In this document: positions 53,913 to 60,327 of the stretch, one piece after another
How the letters are laid out: each line of letters begins with the position of its first letter
Position numbering within the stretch: position 1 is the stretch's first letter
Source: Methylobacterium oryzae
Lineage (GTDB): Bacteria; Pseudomonadota; Alphaproteobacteria; Rhizobiales; Beijerinckiaceae
DNA: 64,000 nt
Direction: 5' to 3'
Assembly (NCBI RefSeq): GCF_021398735.1
Contig: NZ_CP090349.1
Location: 1,804,501-1,868,500, forward strand
Translations under genes and position numbers: made by a program
The notes under the pieces: generated by a model
The model's database searches: none
What the model saw: only the letters and a program-made list of their open reading frames with translations
What the model was told of the DNA's origin: nothing

Positions 53913-54380
53913 TCAGCTTGGCAGCGCGCAGACATCGATCCAGGCGGCGCCGGTGAGCGCGGCCATCCGAGCCGGCGCGATCCGCACCGAGCTGTGGGTG
54001 CTGCCGGCCGCCGGCACCACCTCGTCGAACGCCCGCAGCGAGACGTCGCAGTAGACCGGCAGCGGCGTCGACAGGCCGAAGGGGCAGACGCCGCCCACCG
54101 GATGGCCGGTGAGCGCCTCGACCTCGCCGAGGTCGAGCATCCGCACCTTGCCGCCGAAGGCAGCCTTGGCCTTCCGGTTGTCGAGCCGCGCGTCGCCGCG
54201 CGTCACCACCAGGACGACCTGATCGCCGACCCGGATCGAGAGCGTCTTGGCGATCTGGGCCGGGGCGACGCCGTGGCCTTCCGCCGCCTCGGCAACGGTC
54301 GCGGTGCTGGTCTCCAGCACGATGACCGCGATGTCGGGCGCCTTCTCGGCGAAGAAGGCGCGCACGGAGGCGAGGCTCAT
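53913..54380 (-). CDS. YbaK/EbsC family aminoacyl-tRNA deacylase
   Basis: A 155-residue YbaK-domain protein. Conserved features are AQIAKTLSIRVGDQVVLVV with the key lysine, NRKAKAAFGGKVRMLDLGEVEALTGHPVGGVCPFGL, and the late DEVVPAAGSTHSSVRI. Such trans-acting deacylases remove mischarged amino acids from tRNA (Cys-tRNAPro for YbaK). Homologues of this length are common in alphaproteobacteria. It lies downstream of the TRAP operon but is separated by a strong hairpin. Confidence 0.92.
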   Translation of the reverse strand: MSLASVRAFFAEKAPDIAVIVLETSTATVAEAAEGHGVAPAQIAKTLSIRVGDQVVLVVTRGDARLDNRKAKAAFGGKVRMLDLGEVEALTGHPVGGVCPFGLSTPLPVYCDVSLRAFDEVVPAAGSTHSSVRIAPARMAALTGAAWIDVCALPS

Positions 54381-54519
54381 GGTTCGGTCCGAAGCTCGGG
54401 ATCGGGGCGGGGCGGCGCGCGCGCTGCCATAGGCGGCTCCGGTCGCGCCGGCCAGCGCGCCGACGCGGGCCGCCGCTGCGCGGGACGCGGCGCTCGCGCG
54501 ACCACGTTCCCTCACGCGA

Positions 54520-54549
54520 CAGGCCCCTCTCCGGGCGGAGAGGGGCCTG
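54520..54549 (-). terminator. Strong hairpin after the TRAP operon (also CTCTCCC-type repeat, copy 3)
   Basis: A perfect 13-bp stem (CAGGCCCCTCTCC, 54520-54532, complement 54537-54549) with a GGGC loop lies 25 bases beyond the dctM stop. Its sequence, with TCCCTCAC at 54508-54515 just before, makes it a third, degenerate copy of the palindromic element at 53731 and 53834. It separates the TRAP genes from ybaK. Confidence 0.72.
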
Positions 54550-54574
54550 CCTCGCACGGGCCGGATGGATCGAG

Positions 54575-55927
54575 CTACCGGGTCGTCGTGAGCAGCAGGT
54601 CCGGCAGCCACATCGCGATGCCCGGCACGAGGCACAGGATCAGGATTGCCACCGCCATCAGGATCACGAAGGGCAGGGTGCCCCAGATGATGTCCGAGAG
54701 CGGGATGTCCGGGGCGATGTTCTTGATGACGAAGATGTTGAGGCCCACCGGCGGGTGGATCAGGCCCATCTCCATGGTGATGGTCATCACCACGCCGAAC
54801 CAGACGAGGTCGAACCCGGCGGCCTTGAGCGGCGGCAGGATGATCGGCGCCGTCATCAGGATGATCGAGACCGGCGGCAGGAAGAAGCCGAGCGCGATCA
54901 CCAGCGCCAGGATGGTCACCAGCAGCACCCACGGTGACAGCTGCATCGCGACGATCGCGGCGGCGGCCGACTGCGAGATGTGCAGGTAGCTCATCACGTA
55001 GGCGTAGAGCAGCGACATGCCGATGATCAGCATCAGCATGGTCGATTCCCGCAGCGTCGCCGTCAGGATCGGCGTGACGTCGCGGAACCGCCAGACGCCG
55101 TAGATCGCGGCGATCAGCGCCAGGGCCATCAGCCCGCCGAGGCCCGCGGTCTCGGACGGCGTGGCGTAGCCGCCGTAGAGCGCCACCATCACGCCGGTGA
55201 GCAGGACCACGAAGGGCAGGACCCGCGGCAGCGTCGAGAAGCGCTGCGCCATGCTGTACTGCTCGTCCGCCAGGATCGGCGAGGCCGGCCCACCGCGCTC
55301 CAGGGCCACCTTCGCGGCGGCGTATTCCGAGCGGAAGCGCACCATCGACCACGCGGCGAACAGGCCCACGAGCAGGAGCCCCGGCCCGATGCCCGCGAGG
55401 AACAGCCGCCCGAGCGACTGCTCGGCCGCCACCGCGTACAGGATCATGGTGATCGAGGGCGGCAGCAGGATGCCGAGCGTGCCGCCCGCCGCGATGATCC
55501 CGGCCGCGAAGCCCGGCGAGTAGCCGCGCTTGCGCATCTCCGGGATGCCGGCCGAGCCGATCGCCGAGCAGGTGGCCGGGCTGGAGCCCGCCATGGCGGC
55601 GAAGAGCGCGCAGGCGAAGACGTTGGCGATGCCCAGGCCGCCCGGGATGCGGTGCATCCAGGCGTGCATGGCCGTGTAGAGATCCTGGCCGGCCTTGGAC
55701 CGCCCGATGGCCGCGCCCTTCAGGATGAAGAGCGGGATCGACAGCAGGGTGATGGAGGCCATCTCCTCGTAGACGTTCTGCGCCACCGTATCGAGGGAGG
55801 CCCCGGGCATGAACGCCACCATGAAGGCGAGCGCCACGAAGCCCAGCGCGAAGGCGATGGGGATGCCCGAGAGCATCGCCCCAAGGGTCGCGCCCGCGTA
55901 CAGGAAGCCGATCGCGGCCGTGCTCAT
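54575..55927 (-). CDS. dctM: TRAP transporter large permease subunit
   Basis: A 450-residue membrane protein with about 12 helices of the DctM family. Signature segments include SIPLFILKGAAIGRS, GSSPATCSAIGSAGIPEMRKRGYSPGFAAGIIAAGGTLGILLPPSI and MGLIHPPVGLNIFVIKNIAPDIPL. It is the sodium-coupled transport subunit working with DctQ and the DctP binding protein. The ATG overlaps the dctQ stop by four bases. Confidence 0.95.
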   Translation of the reverse strand: MSTAAIGFLYAGATLGAMLSGIPIAFALGFVALAFMVAFMPGASLDTVAQNVYEEMASITLLSIPLFILKGAAIGRSKAGQDLYTAMHAWMHRIPGGLGIANVFACALFAAMAGSSPATCSAIGSAGIPEMRKRGYSPGFAAGIIAAGGTLGILLPPSITMILYAVAAEQSLGRLFLAGIGPGLLLVGLFAAWSMVRFRSEYAAAKVALERGGPASPILADEQYSMAQRFSTLPRVLPFVVLLTGVMVALYGGYATPSETAGLGGLMALALIAAIYGVWRFRDVTPILTATLRESTMLMLIIGMSLLYAYVMSYLHISQSAAAAIVAMQLSPWVLLVTILALVIALGFFLPPVSIILMTAPIILPPLKAAGFDLVWFGVVMTITMEMGLIHPPVGLNIFVIKNIAPDIPLSDIIWGTLPFVILMAVAILILCLVPGIAMWLPDLLLTTTR

Positions 55928-56616
55928 CGTTCAACCTTCGCGGAAACGGTCTGACCCATCGGGTCCGGTCCCCGGGGCGCGACCTCGGCCGCCCCGTGCA
56001 TGTCGCGATTCACGTCGGCCCCGAGCCCGATCTTGGGCTGCGCCCAGCCGGCGGCCCGGGGCCCGTAGGCGAGGGCCTCGGCGATCTGGAGGACGAACTG
56101 GACGCACAGCAGGCTCATGCCGACCGACATCAGCGTGTAGGGGATCCAGAGGGGCGGCCCCCAGGTCGATTGCGAGACCTGCCCGTCGACCCAAGCCTCG
56201 TGATCGAGCGACCAGCTCTTCCACGCGAAGAACAGACAGAAGGCGAGGCTGACGATGTCGGCCAGCAGGAGCCGGACCCGGTTGGCGGCGGGCGGGAGGA
56301 GGCCGGTCAGGGCCTCGATCGCCACGTGCCCGCGCTTGGCCTGCACGCCGGCCGCCGACAGGAAGGTGGCCCCGATGATGAGGTACACCGCCATCTCGTC
56401 CTGCCACTCCGTCGGCTCCTTCAGGAGGTAGCGGACGACGACGCTGTGGGTCAGGACGAGGCAGGCTGCCACCAGGCAGAGGCCGCCGACGGCCAGGATC
56501 ACCTTGTTCAGGAGGCGCATGCCCCGATCGAAGGTGCCGAGGAGGCCCGGAAGGCGCGGTTCCTCGGCCCCGCGCGCCTCCGGAGCGGCCGTGGCCGCGT
56601 CGAAGCCGTGGCTCAC
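55924..56616 (-). CDS. dctQ: TRAP transporter small permease subunit
   Basis: A 230-residue protein with four transmembrane helices (from about residue 38), including the family stretch RYLLKEPTEWQDEMAVYLIIGATFLSAA and AKRGHVAIEALTGLLP. A cytosolic N-terminus (1-35) and a hydrophilic C-terminal tail of about 45 residues are longer than in short DctQ proteins. It bridges the binding protein and DctM. It overlaps dctP and dctM by four bases on each side. Confidence 0.93.
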   Translation of the reverse strand: MSHGFDAATAAPEARGAEEPRLPGLLGTFDRGMRLLNKVILAVGGLCLVAACLVLTHSVVVRYLLKEPTEWQDEMAVYLIIGATFLSAAGVQAKRGHVAIEALTGLLPPAANRVRLLLADIVSLAFCLFFAWKSWSLDHEAWVDGQVSQSTWGPPLWIPYTLMSVGMSLLCVQFVLQIAEALAYGPRAAGWAQPKIGLGADVNRDMHGAAEVAPRGPDPMGQTVSAKVER

Positions 56617-57635
56617 GCGACCTGCTCCGCGAGCTTCAGCAGTTCCGCGCAGTTCGCGTTCTTGGCTGCGTAATCCTTCCAGGCCGTGCTGCGGGCGAGA
56701 TCACGCCACTGGCCGAGGGACTTCTCGTCGACTTGGACGACCTTGGCGCCGGCCTTCGCGAAGATTTCCTCGACGCGGGTGTCGTCCTCCTTCGCGCCGG
56801 CCTGGCCGAAGGCCTCGAGCTCCGTGCCGACCGCCATGATCAGATCCTGCTGCTCCTTCGGCAGGCCCGAGAACACGATCTTGGACATCATGATCGGCTC
56901 GAGCATGAACCAGTAGGAGCGCTCGCGCCCCGAGGTCAGCGCCTTGGACAGCTCCTCCAGGCGGAAGGAGATCAGGCTGGTGGATGAGGTGATCACCGCG
57001 TCGCAGGCGCCGGTCTGCATCGCCGCGTAGGACTCGTTCGACGGGATCGAGAGGGTGGCCGCGCCGGCCTCCTTCATCATCATGTCCATCTCGCGCGAGC
57101 CGCCGCGGACCTTCATCCCCTTGGCGTCGGCCGGCGCCACGAGGGCGCGCTCCCGGCTCGCGACGCCGCCGGCCTGCCAGACCCAGGAGACCAGGATGAT
57201 GCCCTTCGCGTCCAGGATCTCGGTGAGCTTGCGGCCGACCGGGGCCGCCTTCCACGCCACGGCCTGCGCGTAGGACGTCACGAGGGCGGGCATCAGGCCG
57301 ATATTGAGTTCCGGAATCTCGCCGCCCGCATAGGGGCTCGGGTAGAGCGACATGTCGAGCGCGCCCTTGCGCATGGCGCCGAACTGGGCGTTCGTCTTCA
57401 TCAGCGAGGAGCCCGGGTAGACCTGGACGTCCAGGGCGCCCTTCGAGCGCTCGCCGACCATCTTGGCGAACTTCCGGCACATGCGGTCGCGGAAATCGCC
57501 CTCGTCGATCGTGCCGCCGGGGAACTGGTGGGACAGCTTCAGCGTCGTGGCCGCCTGCGCGCTGTTCAGGCCGAACCGCAGGATGGCCGGTGCCGCGAGC
57601 GTGGCCGCGATCAGCGATCGACGAGTTGGCGTCAT
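56613..57635 (-). CDS. dctP: TRAP transporter substrate-binding protein (DctP type)
   Basis: A 340-residue periplasmic binding protein. The N-terminus has a twin-arginine-like start (TPTRRSLIAATLAAP) and a cleavage site after SAQA, so Tat or Sec export is possible. The mature part has TLKLSHQFPGG, YPGSSLMKTNAQFGAMRKGALDM and MKVRGGSREMDMMMKEAGA, where the conserved arginine of TRAP binders contacts the substrate carboxylate. A carboxylic acid ligand is therefore likely. It is the first gene of dctPQM and divergent from a GntR regulator. GGGAG precedes the ATG. Confidence 0.93.
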   Translation of the reverse strand: MTPTRRSLIAATLAAPAILRFGLNSAQAATTLKLSHQFPGGTIDEGDFRDRMCRKFAKMVGERSKGALDVQVYPGSSLMKTNAQFGAMRKGALDMSLYPSPYAGGEIPELNIGLMPALVTSYAQAVAWKAAPVGRKLTEILDAKGIILVSWVWQAGGVASRERALVAPADAKGMKVRGGSREMDMMMKEAGAATLSIPSNESYAAMQTGACDAVITSSTSLISFRLEELSKALTSGRERSYWFMLEPIMMSKIVFSGLPKEQQDLIMAVGTELEAFGQAGAKEDDTRVEEIFAKAGAKVVQVDEKSLGQWRDLARSTAWKDYAAKNANCAELLKLAEQVA

Positions 57636-57699
57636 GGAGCTCTCCCGCACCGCAAACAACGCGGCGTAATTTTGTGCGCTGCAATAGTGCGGCGCCTCG

Positions 57700-57750
57700 T
57701 TGTATGCATGGAAAACCGCCTTGTATATTTTGTCAATGCTCCAGCATAAT
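57700..57750 (+). promoter_or_regulatory. Promoter with candidate GntR operator between the TRAP operon and its regulator
   Basis: In the A/T-rich intergenic region, TTGTAT (57721-57726) and CATAAT (57745-57750), 18 bases apart, resemble -35 and -10 boxes pointing at the GntR gene. TTGTATGCATG (57700-57710) and TTGTATATTTTG (57721-57732) start 21 bp apart, two helical turns, and share the TTGTAT half-site typical of FCD-type GntR operators. The second overlaps the -35 box, which would allow autorepression. Binding is inferred. Confidence 0.5.
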
Positions 57751-57828
57751 GTCCGCGCGTGCCGAACATCCGCCGGCCTCAAGTGCGGGGCGGCGCGCGA
57801 CCCGTTCATCGGGGGAGGGAACGGCGGC

Positions 57829-58482
57829 ATGAGCCACGCGCAGCGGCTGCGGCAGCGAATCGAGGATGAGATCGTCTCGGGCGAGCTCGCCTTGGGATCG
57901 CGACTCGACGAGAACCAGCTCGCGGCCCGCTTCGGGGTCTCGCGCACGCCCATCCGAGAGGCGCTGCTGCAGCTCGCCGTCACCGGCCTCGTGCAGACGA
58001 AGCCCCGGCGGGGAGCGATCGTCAGCGCGCCCGAGCCGCACCTGCTGCTCGCCATGTTCGAGACGATGGCGGAGATCGAGGCGGCCTGCGGCCGTCTCGC
58101 GGCGCGCCGGCTCGTCCCCGAGGACGCCGCCGCGCTGCGCGCCGCGCTGGAGGGCTGCCGCGCCGCCCTGGCCACCGAGGACACCGAGGCCTACTACGCC
58201 GAGAACTACGTGTTCCACACCGTCGTGTACCGGGCGAGCCGGAACGCCTTCCTGGCGGAGCAGGCGCTGTCACTCCACCGCCGCTTGGCCCCGTATCGCC
58301 GGCTGCAGCTGCGCGTGCGCCAGCGCCTGCCGCAATCGCTGGCCGAGCACGAGGCGATCGTCGCCGCGATCATCGCGGGCGACGAGGCCGGCGCCGCGGA
58401 GGCCCTCCGGGGCCACGTGATCGTCCAGGGCGACCGCTTCACCGATCTGGTGGCCGGACTGCGGGCGCCGAGCGCTGCCTGA
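57829..58482 (+). CDS. GntR family transcriptional regulator (FCD domain), TRAP operon
   Basis: A 217-residue regulator: an N-terminal winged helix (QRIEDEIVSGELALGSRLDENQLAARFGVSRTPIREALLQL), then an FCD ligand-binding domain (about 85-210) with conserved acidic and His residues (FHTVVYRAS, LAEHEAIVAAI). FCD regulators usually sense organic acids and repress neighbouring catabolic or transport genes. It is divergent from dctPQM, so it most likely controls that operon. GGGGGAGGGA precedes the ATG. Confidence 0.92.
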   Translation: MSHAQRLRQRIEDEIVSGELALGSRLDENQLAARFGVSRTPIREALLQLAVTGLVQTKPRRGAIVSAPEPHLLLAMFETMAEIEAACGRLAARRLVPEDAAALRAALEGCRAALATEDTEAYYAENYVFHTVVYRASRNAFLAEQALSLHRRLAPYRRLQLRVRQRLPQSLAEHEAIVAAIIAGDEAGAAEALRGHVIVQGDRFTDLVAGLRAPSAA

Positions 58483-58664
58483 GCGGCGGGGGGCGCGTCG
58501 CCCGCGATAATTGTGTCGACGGCCTGTCCGAATCCGGGCCCGGCCCGGGGATCGTTCCTTCATCCCGCCCTAACCCTGCCGGCAGGTCGGACTGCGTAGG
58601 TGTTCCGCCGACTCGACCATAAGTTGCAGTCCCGGCATTGTCGATCCGGAGCCGGGGATCGATC

Positions 58665-59594
58665 ATGCTGAAGGACGTCGTCAGGAGCGCGGGCCGTCGC
58701 GCGGGGGTGGATATCTTCCGGGCCAGCCGGGAAGCGTTCCGCTGGAGCCACACGGTCCACGATTACTACCCCGTCGTGCCGTCCGCGCGCTGGTCGCCGG
58801 GCCGGGCGCCGCACGGCCAGCTCAAGGCGGTGCTCGCCCGGTCGCACGCGGCCTACGACAGCTTCCTCACGGAACTCGAGGCGCGGGCGGACCTGCTGCA
58901 CAGCGTCCCGCATGATGCGCCCGTGACCGGTGGGGCGACGCCCCACTGGAACAACACGTGGTTCACCGCCCTCGACGGCGCCGCGCTGATGACCATGCTG
59001 GCCTGGAAGCGCCCGTCTCGGTTCTTCGAGATCGGCTCGGGCTGCTCGACCTGCTTCGCGCGGCACGCGATCGACACCCTGAACCTTCCGACGCGGATCA
59101 CCTCGATCGATCCGATGCCCCGCCGCGAGATCGACGCGCTCTGCAACTGGACCGTGCGCAGCCCGCTGGAATCCTGCGACCTGAAGATCTTCGAGGAACT
59201 GAAGGCGGGCGACATCCTCTTCTTCGACGGTTCGCACCGCTCCTTCGCGAATTCGGATGTGACGGTGTTCTTCTTCGAGGTGATGCCGCGCCTCGCACCC
59301 GGCGTGATCGTGCAGATCCACGACATCTTCATCCCGGACGACTACCCGTCCGCCTGGAACTGCCGATTGTACAACGAGCAGTACCTTCTGGCGGCGATGC
59401 TGCTGTGCGGCGCGCCGCCGTTCCGGGTGACCGTGCCGGTGATGTATATCTGCCAGGACCCGGCGATGAGCGCTCGGGTCAAGACGGTCTTCGCCGCCCG
59501 CGGCACCGGCCCCGACATCCCGTTCCTCTACGCGAACGATTCCCGCACGCCGGGCGCGTCGTTCTGGTTCGAGATGACCGGGACGCCCGGCTGA
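58665..59594 (+). CDS. Class I SAM-dependent methyltransferase (Methyltransf_24 type)
   Basis: A 309-residue protein. The SAM-binding motif is FFEIGSGCSTCFARHAI, followed by TSIDPMPRREIDALC, GDILFFDGSHRS and IVQIHDIFIPDDYPSAW, a pattern seen in methyltransferases of surface polysaccharide or small-molecule loci. ATG at 58665 is preferred over an in-frame TTG at 58638. It stands alone between two GntR regulators and has no obvious link to the transport genes; the substrate is unknown. Confidence 0.85.
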   Translation: MLKDVVRSAGRRAGVDIFRASREAFRWSHTVHDYYPVVPSARWSPGRAPHGQLKAVLARSHAAYDSFLTELEARADLLHSVPHDAPVTGGATPHWNNTWFTALDGAALMTMLAWKRPSRFFEIGSGCSTCFARHAIDTLNLPTRITSIDPMPRREIDALCNWTVRSPLESCDLKIFEELKAGDILFFDGSHRSFANSDVTVFFFEVMPRLAPGVIVQIHDIFIPDDYPSAWNCRLYNEQYLLAAMLLCGAPPFRVTVPVMYICQDPAMSARVKTVFAARGTGPDIPFLYANDSRTPGASFWFEMTGTPG

Positions 59595-59625
59595 TCGCGG
59601 GCGTGGTCTACCGTGGTCGAGGCGC

Positions 59626-60306
59626 TCAGGCGGTCTCGGCCGCACCGTAATTGGCGGCGATCACCGACTTCTTCCCGCGGATATGCTCGCGCATCAGGAC
59701 GGCCAGCGCCGCGCCGTCCCGGGCGCGCAGCAGCGCGATCATGCGCTCGTGCTCGGAGACGGCGCGGGCCCACTGCTCGGGTGTCTGGTGGGCGGAGTAG
59801 CGCGAGCGCTGGATCCGGCCGGACAGGCTCTCGTAGATGTTGGCGAGGATCGTGTTGCGGCTCGCCGCCATGATCCCCTCGTGGATGCGCCGGTTGTGGC
59901 TGAAGTAACCGGCCTCGTCGCCCGATTTCCAGGCCTCGACCATCGCGTCGTGGTCGACCACCAGGGCGTCGATGTCGGCGTCGGTGATCGTGCGGCAGGC
60001 GAGGTCACCGGCCGTCGCCTCGAGGCCGGCGATCACCTCCATCATCTCCTCGAGTTCGCCGTCCGAGATGCTGGCGACGCGCGCCCCGCGATTCGGGAGC
60101 AGTTCGAGCAACCCCTCCGTCGCCAGGATCTTGATCGCCTCGCGGAGCGGCGTCCGCGAGATCCCGAAGCGCTCGGTCAGCTCGCTCTCGTTGATCCGCG
60201 CCTTCGGCTCCATCTCACCGGACCGGATCAGTTCGCGCATGCGCTCGGCGACCTCGTCGTGGAGGTAGCGGCGGCTGATGCCGATCCCGGGCTCGATTTT
60301 ATTCAT
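59626..60306 (-). CDS. GntR family transcriptional regulator (FCD domain), hydroxyacid operon
   Basis: A 226-residue regulator. The winged helix (about 15-80) has HDEVAERMRELIRSGEMEPKARINESELTERFGISRTPLREAI. The FCD domain follows, with the metal/ligand residues expected (VVDHDAMVEAW, FSHNRRIHEGIM, VSEHERMIALL). It lies 21 bp after the FAD/Fe-S dehydrogenase gene on the same strand and is probably co-transcribed and autoregulated with it. The two GntR proteins of this region are only distantly similar. Confidence 0.92.
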   Translation of the reverse strand: MNKIEPGIGISRRYLHDEVAERMRELIRSGEMEPKARINESELTERFGISRTPLREAIKILATEGLLELLPNRGARVASISDGELEEMMEVIAGLEATAGDLACRTITDADIDALVVDHDAMVEAWKSGDEAGYFSHNRRIHEGIMAASRNTILANIYESLSGRIQRSRYSAHQTPEQWARAVSEHERMIALLRARDGAALAVLMREHIRGKKSVIAANYGAAETA

Positions 60307-60327
60307 GGTCCCCCGACACACGTCAGG

